Made by a program: the position numbers and the translations under genes. The notes under the pieces are model-generated. The model did not search any database, was not told the DNA's origin, and saw only the letters and a program-made list of their open reading frames with translations. Below, in pieces: positions 52,979 to 60,959 of a stretch of DNA of 64,000 bases; position 1 is the first letter of the stretch, and every line of letters begins with the position of its first letter. The stretch spans positions 186,137-250,136 of the forward strand of contig NZ_BMMM01000018.1 in NCBI RefSeq assembly GCF_014645835.1, written 5' to 3'. The stretch comes from Streptomyces albiflavescens (GTDB lineage: Bacteria; Actinomycetota; Actinomycetes; Streptomycetales; Streptomycetaceae).

Positions 52979-53572
52979 TCACCGGGCTGCGGCCTCGTAC
53001 GGGAAGCGGGCGAGCGGCGGGTCCTGTGCGAAGAAGGTCTTCGCGCGCGCCAGTGCCTGCGTGTCGTTCAGTACATCGCCCCGCGCGCTGCCGTTGCCCA
53101 GCAGCACCCCGCCGAAGCGCATCTTCAGATACGCGGCGGAGTTGTTGAGCGTGCCGATCAGCGGCTCGGCGACCTCCGGTTCGCTGTCCGCGAGGGCGCT
53201 GACACCCCAGAGCGTGCGACCGGCCAGGGTCGCCTTGAAGTCGACACCGGGGGTGCGCAGCCAGCCCGACCAGTAGTCCAGGTAGCGCTTGGTGAGGCTG
53301 GAGACCGAGTACCAGTACAGCGGCGAGGCGATCACGATGTCGGTGGCCGCGAGTGTGGCCTCGAGCAGCAGCGCCGGGTTGCTCCCGGCGGGGGAGCGCA
53401 CATGGTCGCTGTCGCGCCGCAGGTCCACGAAGTCGGGCAGCGGATGCTCGGCGAGGCTCAGCCAGCGCTGCTCGACATCCGCGGGCAGTTGTTCCGCGGC
53501 TTTGCGGGCCAGTATCTCGGTGTTGCCGTCAGCGCGGCTGCTGCCGAGCACGAACAGGAAGTGGCGGCTCAT
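52979..53572 (-). CDS. NADPH-dependent FMN reductase (flavodoxin-like)
   Basis: This 197-residue flavoprotein has the FMN-binding loop VLGSSRADGNTEILARK and IVIASPLYWYSVSS of the NADPH-dependent FMN reductase/NAD(P)H-quinone family. The start at 53572 follows CAGGGGGACC. It is preceded by a strong dyad at 53626-53652 and is probably controlled by an unidentified repressor. It may reduce flavins, quinones or azo compounds. Confidence 0.88.
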   Translation of the reverse strand: MSRHFLFVLGSSRADGNTEILARKAAEQLPADVEQRWLSLAEHPLPDFVDLRRDSDHVRSPAGSNPALLLEATLAATDIVIASPLYWYSVSSLTKRYLDYWSGWLRTPGVDFKATLAGRTLWGVSALADSEPEVAEPLIGTLNNSAAYLKMRFGGVLLGNGSARGDVLNDTQALARAKTFFAQDPPLARFPYEAAAR

Positions 53573-53625
53573 GGGTCCCCCTGGAGCGCGTGAGTTCGCG
53601 TGAGTGCACGGCGAACGGTGACTAC

Positions 53626-53652
53626 ATGCGCACACAATATATGCGTGCGCAT
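53626..53652. promoter_or_regulatory. inverted repeat, candidate operator of FMN reductase gene
   Basis: ATGCGCACACA and TGCGTGCGCAT form 11-bp arms (one mismatch) around ATATA, about 54 bp before the FMN reductase start. The AT-rich centre could overlap a -10 box. The form is typical of MarR or TetR operators. No regulator gene is adjacent. Confidence 0.55.
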
Positions 53653-53683
53653 TTACTGTCCAGGGGTGCTGCCTCGGCCACGC

Positions 53684-53775
53684 CACGGCACGGCACGGCA
53701 CGGCACGGCACGGCGGCACGGCACGGCACGGAGCGGCACGGCACGGCACGGAGCGGCACGGAGCGGCACGGAGCG
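53684..53775. repeat. ACGGC-type pentanucleotide tandem array
   Basis: About 18 copies of a 5-bp unit (CACGG/GCACG, with interspersed GAGCG variants) run from 53684 to 53775, ending 10 bp before the Nudix stop codon (53785). It is non-coding in every frame I can support. A 5-bp array is prone to length change, and here it lies between the Nudix 3' end and the FMN reductase promoter. Confidence 0.85.
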
Positions 53776-53784
53776 GTTCAGATG

Positions 53785-54336
53785 TCAGGCTTCGAGCAGG
53801 GCTGCCCAGGCTCCCAGGTCCAGCAGGAGAGCCATGACGCCGATCAGTGTCGCGCTGCTGACGATCTCCCGGCGGGCGATCATCCCGGGGATGTCGGCCA
53901 GCGGGATCCACTCGAGGCGGTCCGACTCATTGCGTTCGGTCGGCTCGCCGACCCGGGTCGCCCGATCCGCGCGGAAGACGAAGTGCTGGGAGTCGGTGAT
54001 GCCGCCCGCCGGCTGCGCGTAGATCAACTCTCGCAGCGAGTCCGGGCGCCAGCCGGTCTCCTCCTCCAGCTCCCGCGCCGCCGTGTCCTCGGGACGTTCC
54101 CCCTCCTCGACCAGGCCCATGGGCAGCTCCCAGCCCCAGGTGTCCGTGACGAAGCGGTGCCGCCACATCATCAGTACGCGCCGCTGTCCGTCCACCGCCG
54201 CGGTGACGGCGACGTCCCGCAGCCGGACGACGTGGTAGTCGCCCCGGGTGCCGTCGGGCCTTTCGACATCGAGGGAACGCACGCGGACCCAGGGCGTGTC
54301 GTGCAGGGTGCGCTCGCCGTGGACGGTCCATCGCAT
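53785..54336 (-). CDS. Nudix hydrolase
   Basis: This 183-residue protein carries a perfect Nudix box, GLVEEGERPEDTAARELEEE followed by TGW, at about residues 75-97. The N-terminal VERPDGTRGDYHVVRLRDVA fold is like that of ADP-sugar pyrophosphatases. It cleaves a nucleoside diphosphate linked to another moiety; ADP-ribose is a common substrate of such members. Its ATG overlaps the amidase stop codon by a base, so it is coupled to it. Confidence 0.92.
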   Translation of the reverse strand: MRWTVHGERTLHDTPWVRVRSLDVERPDGTRGDYHVVRLRDVAVTAAVDGQRRVLMMWRHRFVTDTWGWELPMGLVEEGERPEDTAARELEEETGWRPDSLRELIYAQPAGGITDSQHFVFRADRATRVGEPTERNESDRLEWIPLADIPGMIARREIVSSATLIGVMALLLDLGAWAALLEA

Positions 54337-55628
54337 CAGTGCAGGTCCTGTTCTCTCGTCCGATGGAGCTCGTTCAGCTGCGCGACCCGTAGGAGCAGCG
54401 GCTCGGCACCGTGCCGGGCCACGAACTGGAGGCCGACGGGGCAGCCGTCGGGGCCGAAGCCCGAAGGGATGCTTGTCGCGGGGTGGCCACTCAGGTTGAA
54501 CGCCCAGGTCAGAGCGGTGGAGTAACGGTCGCCCGGTCCCTCGTGGCCGTGCGGTGGGTTCGGTGTGGTCGGGGTCAGCAGCAGTGGAATCTCGGCGAAG
54601 AGCCCGGCGAGCAGGTGGTCGTTCGCCTCCCGGAGCGGCTGAGCCACGGCGGCATCGGCACCCGGCGTCCGCAGCGCCAGCCAGGCGGGGGCGGGGTCCT
54701 CCAGGCATACGTCGCGGGACACCAGCCGTACGATCCCCGCCTCGACGAGCCGCTCCACCGCGCCGTGAGCGACGGCCGCGATGTCCGCATCGGTGTCGGC
54801 GAAGCCGAGGTCGGGGGACCAGACGGCGGGGAGGGGGGACGGGGCCGGGGGGCGGCTCGGGTGTGGGTCCGGGTTCTGGCTCGTGGTCGGATCCGGGCTC
54901 GTGGTCGGACCTCGGCCCGCGTGGCCTAAATCCTGACCCCGGTTCGGTGCCCGGTCCGGTGTCCGGTCCAGTCTCGGCGGTGTGCTGCCGGACACGACCC
55001 GCCAGTACGCGGCCGCGTCGGCCGCGTTGCGCGTCAGAACGCCGGCCGCCGTGAGGCCCGTACGGTCGGTGGACGGGAGTCGGCCGTTCGTGCTCTTGAG
55101 GCCGAAGGCGCCGCACCAAGCGGCGGGGATCCGTACGGAGCCCGCGCCGTCGCTGCCGGTGGCCATCGGTACCAGTCCCGCGGCGACGGCGGCCGCGGAC
55201 CCGGCCGAGGAGCCGCCCGGGGTCCGGTCGGCCCGCCAGGGGTTGACGGTCCGTCCATGTGCCCCGAGCCCCCAGGTCTGCGAGGCCGTACCCGGCCCTG
55301 GTACCGACGTGGCCCCTACGGGCACACACCCGGCGGCGACCAGCGCGCCCGCCGTACGCAGCCCGCGGCGCCCCTTCACGCCGATCGGTACCCCCGCGAG
55401 CGGCAGCCACTCGCCCGCGGCGATCCGCGCGTCCACCTCGCCCGCCCGCCGCAGCGCCTCCTCGCCCCACACCGCCGCGAACGCGGAGAGGGCCGGGTCC
55501 ACCCGTTCGATCCGCGCCAGCGAGGCAGCGACCACGTCCACCGCGCCGACCGTGCGCGCCTGGACGGCGGCGGCGATGTCCTCGGCCGACAAGGACGGAT
55601 AGCCGTCCGGCGACAGATCCAGTTCCAT
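54336..55628 (-). CDS. amidase (amidase-signature family) with low-complexity insert
   Basis: This 430-residue protein has the Ser-cisSer-Lys triad: Lys in AGVPIGVKGRRG, cis-Ser in TPGGSSAGSAAAVAAG, and the nucleophilic Ser in TGSDGAGSVRIPA. A Pro/Ser/Thr-rich insert of about 50 residues at 232-280 (TTSPDPTTSQNPDP type, from repeated CGTGGTCGGA-like DNA) interrupts the fold. GatA-like family members need this region for structure, so the insert is either a loop or a weak point. Substrate unknown. Confidence 0.88.
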   Translation of the reverse strand: MELDLSPDGYPSLSAEDIAAAVQARTVGAVDVVAASLARIERVDPALSAFAAVWGEEALRRAGEVDARIAAGEWLPLAGVPIGVKGRRGLRTAGALVAAGCVPVGATSVPGPGTASQTWGLGAHGRTVNPWRADRTPGGSSAGSAAAVAAGLVPMATGSDGAGSVRIPAAWCGAFGLKSTNGRLPSTDRTGLTAAGVLTRNAADAAAYWRVVSGSTPPRLDRTPDRAPNRGQDLGHAGRGPTTSPDPTTSQNPDPHPSRPPAPSPLPAVWSPDLGFADTDADIAAVAHGAVERLVEAGIVRLVSRDVCLEDPAPAWLALRTPGADAAVAQPLREANDHLLAGLFAEIPLLLTPTTPNPPHGHEGPGDRYSTALTWAFNLSGHPATSIPSGFGPDGCPVGLQFVARHGAEPLLLRVAQLNELHRTREQDLH

Positions 55629-55695
55629 GGGTTCTCGGGGACTCCTTCGGAATGACTCGTACGGCGTGACACGTACGGCACAACTCGTACGCGGC

Positions 55696-55779
55696 TCAGC
55701 GGGCGGGACGCCCGCCGGGGCCCGGTGGTTTCGGCTGCCGGGGGAGCTTGGGGACGGAGACCGTGTGCAAGGTGCTCAT
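55696..55779 (-). CDS. 27-codon ORF coupled to DUF6668 gene
   Basis: ATG at 55779 overlaps the stop codon of the DUF6668 gene (ATGA), and the frame encodes a 27-residue basic, Pro-rich peptide (MSTLHTVSVPKLPRQPKPP). GGGAAG lies 8 nt upstream. It is too short for most gene callers. The tight overlap argues for translation by reinitiation. No known motif is present. Confidence 0.55.
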   Translation of the reverse strand: MSTLHTVSVPKLPRQPKPPGPGGRPAR

Positions 55780-56330
55780 GGGGTCGTCTTCCCGGTCAGT
55801 CGGGCCAGTGATGCGATCTCGCGCGGCAGCGGTCCCGTGAGGTCGCCGGTGCGCCACGCGGGCACCCAGGGCACCCGGTAGACGTCGATGACAGAGCCGA
55901 TCACCTTGATGTGCTGGGTGAGTTGACGAGGCAGCCGCCCCGGCGCGTCGGCGACCAGGACGATGGCGTCGAGGTCGAGCCGCGGGGGCGCGTCGCCGCG
56001 CCGGAAGATGTCGAGGGCGTGCGAGACGGCTTCCAGGCCGGCCGCGTGCGTACGCCCCACGAGGAGGACGGAACCCGGCTCGCCCTGCTCCGGCCGGGGC
56101 CAGTTGCGGCCCGCGTCGTGACCACCGAAGACAGCGGCGAGCGTGGAGGCACCGGCGCCGCCGTGTGTGGCGACCCAGGCGTACTGCCGTGTGCTCACCG
56201 GGAGTTGGTGGGATTCCGGCCCCTCCTCCTGCGGCCGGTGCGGCTCCGGTTCGCCGACCGGCCCGCGGATCCATATCTCGGGCCCGTCCGGCCCGCGCCG
56301 CTCGTTCCCGTGCATCGCCACCCCCTGCAT
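55776..56330 (-). CDS. DUF6668 family protein
   Basis: This encodes 184 residues from the ATG at 56330, after GGAGGAGAG. The protein is P-loop-like: the segment WVATHGGAGASTLAAVFGG resembles a Walker A region of CobQ/ParA type, and later VLLVGRTHAAGLEAVSHALD and LDAIVLVADAPGRLP follow the nucleotide-fold pattern. In Streptomyces such proteins sit in conjugation or ESX-like operons. It is divergent from the decayed M23 gene at 56503, with a shared upstream region. Confidence 0.78.
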   Translation of the reverse strand: MQGVAMHGNERRGPDGPEIWIRGPVGEPEPHRPQEEGPESHQLPVSTRQYAWVATHGGAGASTLAAVFGGHDAGRNWPRPEQGEPGSVLLVGRTHAAGLEAVSHALDIFRRGDAPPRLDLDAIVLVADAPGRLPRQLTQHIKVIGSVIDVYRVPWVPAWRTGDLTGPLPREIASLARLTGKTTP

Positions 56331-56502
56331 CGCCACTCTCCTCCGTCGTCGCTCACCGATCTTCACGGCGCCCGAACAGGTTAGGTAACAGGGCGTGAGT
56401 TCCTGGGACGAGCCTGTGACGCCGTGGTGACGCATGGAGGGGGTGGGAGCCGAGAGACTCAACTGCATGTACGCGACCGGATTTTGTGGCTGAGGGGAGC
56501 CG

Positions 56503-56913
56503 ATGTCCAACGGGGGCGGAAGCACCATTACCTGGGTGGTCGGCGGCTGTCTCGCCGCGGTGATCACGCCGGTGGTCATGATGGTCGCGGTACGCGGATC
56601 GGAGAGCGAGGCGGATACGGGGTCGGGGGCGGGCGGCGGGCTGGAGAACGGCAGCGTGCCCGCGGCGTACGTGCCCCGGGTCCTGAAGGCGGGCGCGGGT
56701 ACGGAAACCGTGTGGTGATCTCCCACGGAACCATCGAATGGCGACCAGATCTCGACGACCTACAACCACACGTCCGCCATCGACGTCAGTGTCGAACAGA
56801 AGGCGAAGGTCGGCCGGCAGGTCGGCGCGGTGGGTCCCACCGGTCACTCGACCGGACCGCACGCGCACTTCGAGGTCATGCAGAACGGCACGTACGTGGA
56901 TCCGGCACCCTGA
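56503..56913 (+). pseudogene. M23 peptidase with large internal deletion
   Basis: The 5' end encodes a membrane anchor (MSNGGGSTITWVVGGCLAAV) followed by NGSVPAAYVPRVLKAGA. Then the frame goes to TGA at 56718. In another frame the C-terminal M23 domain resumes: GYGNRVVISHG, then after a further shift TTYNHTSAIDVSVEQKAKVG, TGHSTGPHAHFEVMQNG and a stop at 56913. The catalytic HxH is kept, but the lytic-transglycosylase-like and first catalytic regions between are gone. This is a broken cell-wall peptidase, of the type found in conjugation operons. Confidence 0.85.
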
Positions 56914-56942
56914 CTGGGGCTGAAGTGAGGAGGGGGGCGAGG

Positions 56943-57680
56943 ATGAGGACGCGTACGAATACGGGTACGAGGACAGGTACGACGACGATGCCTACGAGGA
57001 AGATCCCCGTGGCGGTCGTGTCCGTGACGGGGCTGTGGGCGTTGACGGGCTGTGGTTTGCCGGATCACCGTGAATCGGTGGGCGTGCCCGGCTCGTCGCC
57101 CTCCGGGATCCCGTCGGTGGTGCCCCAGGCGCCACTGCCGTCGGGCAGGCCGCTGGGCGCCGACGCACGGGTGCCGAGCCCGTCGGGCGTCGACGGGACG
57201 GATGCGACAGAGGTATCGGAGGCGTGGGCGGAGGTGGCGTACGGCTATGACACGAAGTACGACTCCGGTCCACACGATGCCGTGCTGCGCTCGGCCCGCT
57301 GGTTCACGGCGAAGAAGGACGCCGCCGAATGGTCGTACCGACCCGCGTGCGGGGCGGGCAACGACTGGAACACCTGGGCCGGCCACAAGGCGTGGAGCAC
57401 GATGGACGTGACCGCGGACGACGACGGCGACGGGCCCGTCGACACGGCCGTCGCGGCGCACCGCGCCCTCTTCGTCGACTGCACGGCCCCAGGTCACGCC
57501 GGCTGGACGGGCACAGGGCCGCGCGCGAACGTCTGTCTCAAGCTGACCCGTGCGGGTCGGGGGCAGCCGTGGCACGTCGACGAGGTGACAGCGGTGGAGG
57601 CCGCGGTTCCCCCGTCCCCCTCTCCTTCGTCCCCCTCCCCTTCGTCCTCGTCTCTCTCTTCCTCGTCCACCCCTTCGTGA
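56943..57680 (+). CDS. secreted lipoprotein of conjugation-like operon
   Basis: This encodes 245 residues from the ATG at 56943, with GTGAGGAGGGGGG upstream. An Arg/Thr repeat N-terminus (RTNTGTRTGTTT) precedes a signal segment ending in the lipobox ALTGCG, then a Pro/Ser/Gly linker and a folded part (EVAYGYDTKYDSGPHDAVL, ARWFTAKKDAAEWSY). The tail is a Ser/Pro low-complexity run. It has no recognised catalytic motif. The next gene starts 8 bp after its stop. Confidence 0.78.
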   Translation: MRTRTNTGTRTGTTTMPTRKIPVAVVSVTGLWALTGCGLPDHRESVGVPGSSPSGIPSVVPQAPLPSGRPLGADARVPSPSGVDGTDATEVSEAWAEVAYGYDTKYDSGPHDAVLRSARWFTAKKDAAEWSYRPACGAGNDWNTWAGHKAWSTMDVTADDDGDGPVDTAVAAHRALFVDCTAPGHAGWTGTGPRANVCLKLTRAGRGQPWHVDEVTAVEAAVPPSPSPSSPSPSSSSLSSSSTPS

Positions 57681-57688
57681 GGGAACCG

Positions 57689-59953
57689 ATGTCTCGACTC
57701 AGCCGCGAACAGAAGCGGGAACTCAAGCGGCAGCGCGCGGGCGGTGCCGTGCCCGGGGGGCAACCGGCCGTCGGGGTGACACCGATCGAGGTGCGGGTGC
57801 CGGCGTCCGCGGGTGGCCCCACAGGTGGTGACACCGGTGGGGCCACGGTCGGCGGCATGCCGGTTTTCGCCGCGCCCGGCGAGACCGTCCACGCCGCCGT
57901 CCTGAACTACCTCCACCGCCTCGCGCTCGCCACCGGCCACCCCGTCCTCGCCACCATCCACGACGAACGCATCGGCTACGTCGTACCGCTCCAGGTGTAC
58001 GTGGACGGCTCCAGCCGATATGCCGGGGAACCGGTGCGGGTGGGGGCCGGGACGTCGGCGGTGCCGGGCGACTGGCCGGCGGGGAACGCGACGGAGCCGC
58101 AGCCGCGGGGCCAGGTCCGGCAGCCGCAACCGCGAGTCCAGCAGTCGCAGCCGCATTCGCATCCGCAGGAGCAGCTGGGGCTGGGCGAGGCTCGCGAGTC
58201 CGGGGGCGCGCAGGCACCGCGACAGCAGCCGCGTGAGCCTGAGATTCGGCAGTCGCCGCGGCCACCGGCGCCGCCGGCCGCACCGGTTCCGCCTGCCCCC
58301 GTCGTCCCTCCGGCATCCGGTGACCGGGCGCCCGAGGGTCCGGCGACCGGAGCGCCGACAGCGCCCGAAGCACCGCCGGTTCCGCGCCGGGACAAGGCGA
58401 CCTACGTGCTCCGAGCGGTACCGGAACCGACACCCGAGCCTGCCGCTGCGCCTGCCACTGCGCCTGCCACTGCCCATGCGCCTGTCGCGGAGCCTGAGCG
58501 CCCGCCTGCGCCTGAGCCCGCGCCTGCCGCGAGGCTTGAGCGGGCGCCCGCGCCGGTGCCCGTCGCGGAGCCGGAGCTCGGCCCCGCACCTGTACAGAGC
58601 CCGGAGCCGGCGCCGGCACCCGCCCCGAATCCGGAGCCCGCGCCCACGCGTTTCGCCGAGCCGGAGCGTGCGCCCAAGCCCGCGCCCCCGCCCACGTTCC
58701 CGTCCGCACCCGAGCCCGCGCCCGTGCCCCCGCCCCCGCCCTCGCCCACATTCCCGTACGCACCCGAGCCCGAGCCGGTGCCGGCACCGGCACCGGCACC
58801 GGCGAGGCCCGCTGCGTCCGCCGATCCGGCGCCCCTTCCGACGGCCGCCGCGCTGTCCTCCACACCGGCACCGGCGCCGGTTTCGGCGAGTGCCGTCCGG
58901 CCCCCGGCGCCACTGCCCGTGGGTGAGCCCGTGGCGCCCGCCCCGGCTCCCGTGTCGGCGATTCCCGCCGCACACACCGCCCCGACACTGGAACCGGCAC
59001 CTGCTCCGGCGCCCGCTGCCCCGGCACCTGATCCCGTACACGCCTCGGCACCCGCCGACCCGGCCGCCGAACCCGTACGCCCGCCGGCGCCTCCCGCTCC
59101 GGCCACCGAACCGCTGCGTCCCGCGGCGCCCCCCGTCGCCCCCGAGCCCAGCACCCCCACCCCGTCGACCTTCGTGCTGCGGGCGGTGCCCGAGCCCAAG
59201 CCGCTGCCCGGGAGCGCGGCGACGCATGTGCTGCGGGCGGTGCCGGAGTCGGCGGCCGGGGTTGTGGCGGCTCCGACGGGGGAGTTCGGGCCGGCTCCGG
59301 TGGCCGATGGCGTTCCCGTGCGGAAGCCGGTCCCGGGGATGGAGGCCATGGCCATGCTGGATCCGGAGCCCGAGCCGAAGCCCGCACCGGTGCGGGGCTT
59401 CGACGCTGTCGCCGAGGCGGTGCTGGCGCCGAACCCGGCCCAGGAGGGCGACGCCGCCGCGGCGTTCCTCGTGGAACCGGTGGCGCGGATCAACGAGGCC
59501 GTGAAGATGGGGCGGATCGAGGCGGCCTCGGGGATGGCGGAGCGAGCCGTCGCGGAGGCGGCGCAGTCGCTGGGCGAGGAGCACCCGGAGGTGTTGAAGC
59601 TGCGCGAACTGACCGCGTACATCGCCTACTTGACCGGTGACGCGCTCAGGTCGTTCCACCTGTCGCTCGACCTCGCCCGGGTTCGCCGACGCCACCGCGA
59701 CCCGCGTGCCGCGTACGGCAACGTACAGAGCGCGGCTGCGGCCTGGCGCGCCGTCCGCGACCCGCTGCAGGGACTGCACCTCGGACGCGATCTGATCAGC
59801 GTGTGGACCGAGCTCACAGCCGAAGGCGGCCCCGCCGCCGACGACATCGAGCAGCTCGAATCGGCCCGCACCCGCATGGGCCGCCTCGCCGAACGCGCCC
59901 GCGTCCTGGCCGACAACCCCTACACCCAGAGCCCGCAAGCCCCTGGCCAGTGA
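57689..59953 (+). CDS. large Pro/Ala-rich protein with C-terminal TPR-like domain
   Basis: This 754-residue protein has three parts. Residues 1-110 form a small folded domain with MSRLSREQKRELKRQRAGG and HAAVLNYLHRLALATGHPVL. Residues 115-580 are almost pure Pro/Ala/Glu repeats (PAPAP units), which must be extended. The last 170 residues contain helical repeats (EAVKMGRIEAASGMAERAV, SFHLSLDLARVRRRHRD) of TPR type. Long P/A spacers bridge walls or hold partners apart. Shadow frames on the other strand (59938-57494 and others) reflect base composition, not genes. Function unknown; it belongs to the conjugation-like unit. Confidence 0.75.
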   Translation: MSRLSREQKRELKRQRAGGAVPGGQPAVGVTPIEVRVPASAGGPTGGDTGGATVGGMPVFAAPGETVHAAVLNYLHRLALATGHPVLATIHDERIGYVVPLQVYVDGSSRYAGEPVRVGAGTSAVPGDWPAGNATEPQPRGQVRQPQPRVQQSQPHSHPQEQLGLGEARESGGAQAPRQQPREPEIRQSPRPPAPPAAPVPPAPVVPPASGDRAPEGPATGAPTAPEAPPVPRRDKATYVLRAVPEPTPEPAAAPATAPATAHAPVAEPERPPAPEPAPAARLERAPAPVPVAEPELGPAPVQSPEPAPAPAPNPEPAPTRFAEPERAPKPAPPPTFPSAPEPAPVPPPPPSPTFPYAPEPEPVPAPAPAPARPAASADPAPLPTAAALSSTPAPAPVSASAVRPPAPLPVGEPVAPAPAPVSAIPAAHTAPTLEPAPAPAPAAPAPDPVHASAPADPAAEPVRPPAPPAPATEPLRPAAPPVAPEPSTPTPSTFVLRAVPEPKPLPGSAATHVLRAVPESAAGVVAAPTGEFGPAPVADGVPVRKPVPGMEAMAMLDPEPEPKPAPVRGFDAVAEAVLAPNPAQEGDAAAAFLVEPVARINEAVKMGRIEAASGMAERAVAEAAQSLGEEHPEVLKLRELTAYIAYLTGDALRSFHLSLDLARVRRRHRDPRAAYGNVQSAAAAWRAVRDPLQGLHLGRDLISVWTELTAEGGPAADDIEQLESARTRMGRLAERARVLADNPYTQSPQAPGQ

Positions 59954-60128
59954 CGACCGAAGGGATCGAGGGACGGGAGCACGGAGGCCGGACCAGTCCG
60001 TCGTCGGTGGTGACGGCGGACTGGTCCGGCTCGACCACGGCGAGGCAGCGGCGACGGCGACCGGGCCGACGCCGCCCGCCGTCGCTCAGCGCGCCCGCAC
60101 GAACCGCGCCCGCACGAATCGCGCCCGA

Positions 60129-60449
60129 ATGACGCGCGCACGCGAACCGCACCCCTTCGACCCGCGCCCGCGCATCGAGGTGTACGTCAACGAGCCGACC
60201 GGCACGATGAGGTGGCGCACGCTCGCCGCTTCCGGCGGAACCGTCCAACGTGGCGGCCCGCGCGCCCGCGTCGCCTCCCGGGGCGCCGCCCCCATTCCTA
60301 CGCACTCGGCCGCCGTACGCAGCGCGGTGAGCGTCCCGGTCGAGACGCTCAGCCCGGACCAGCTGCGGCATCACCTGGCCCAGGTCGGCGCCCTGCGCTC
60401 CCGTGTCGCGGCCGACCTGGCGCTCTCGAAGGGGCGTGGCCGGAGCTAG
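60129..60449 (+). CDS. conserved hypothetical protein, 106 aa
   Basis: The frame from the ATG at 60129 has strong codon bias. The product is basic and small (RPRIEVYVNEPTGTMRWRTL, PVETLSPDQLRHHLAQVGA), with no signal or membrane segment. It follows the Pro/Ala-rich gene by 175 bp and may close the same transcript. It converges on the VOC gene with a 4-bp overlap. No known family is recognised. Confidence 0.6.
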   Translation: MTRAREPHPFDPRPRIEVYVNEPTGTMRWRTLAASGGTVQRGGPRARVASRGAAPIPTHSAAVRSAVSVPVETLSPDQLRHHLAQVGALRSRVAADLALSKGRGRS

Positions 60450-60901
60450 TGCACGCAGAACTCGTTCCCCTCCGGATCCGCCATCACCACCCACGCGCCC
60501 GCCGGCTCCTTCACCTGCCGGAGCACGCTCGCCCCCAGCCCCTCCAACCGCTCGACCTCGTCCGTGCGCCCCTCGCCCGGGTGCAGATCGAGATGGAGCC
60601 GGTTCTTGACGGTCTTCGGCTCCGGTACGCGCTGGAAGAGGAGCCGTCGGCCGAGGCCGGTGCCGCGCTCCTTGTCGTACGGGTCGTCCGGGTGCCGTAC
60701 GGCGATCAGGTCCCGGAAGGCCGGGCGGCCGTGGAACTCGACGGTGGCCTCGGCCGGCAGGGCGCCGAGGCTCAGCAGCCGTTCCACGAGGGCGCTGTTG
60801 TCCTCGACCTCGTAACCGAGTGCGGCGGCCCAGAAGTCGGCCTGGGCGTGTGGGTCGGCGGCGTCGATGACGAGCTTCCAGTGCAGGGGAGTAGGCGTCA
60901 T
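60446..60901 (-). CDS. VOC family (glyoxalase-like) protein
   Basis: This 151-residue protein has the duplicated beta-alpha-beta-beta-beta modules of the VOC fold: WKLVIDAADPHAQADFWAAA in one half and NRLHLDLHPGEGRTDEVERL in the other, ending in VVMADPEGNEFCVH. These positions supply a metal site in related enzymes (His and Glu). Role unknown; bleomycin-resistance-like or antibiotic-binding members exist. The start at 60901 is preferred over the GTG at 60910. Confidence 0.85.
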   Translation of the reverse strand: MTPTPLHWKLVIDAADPHAQADFWAAALGYEVEDNSALVERLLSLGALPAEATVEFHGRPAFRDLIAVRHPDDPYDKERGTGLGRRLLFQRVPEPKTVKNRLHLDLHPGEGRTDEVERLEGLGASVLRQVKEPAGAWVVMADPEGNEFCVH

Positions 60902-60959
60902 GGGTACCACTTATAACGTCCCGCCCCGGCCGCTGTGCGCCGCCCGGGTTTTCTCGCCC

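Noticed and set aside
57494..59938. 814-codon minus-strand frame
   Set aside because: It is an Arg/Gly-rich antisense shadow of the Pro/Ala repeat protein and has no ribosome site.
59954..60128. frame continuing from 59803 to 60132
   Set aside because: It is an out-of-frame shadow of the end of the P/A-rich gene; no start or codon bias of its own.
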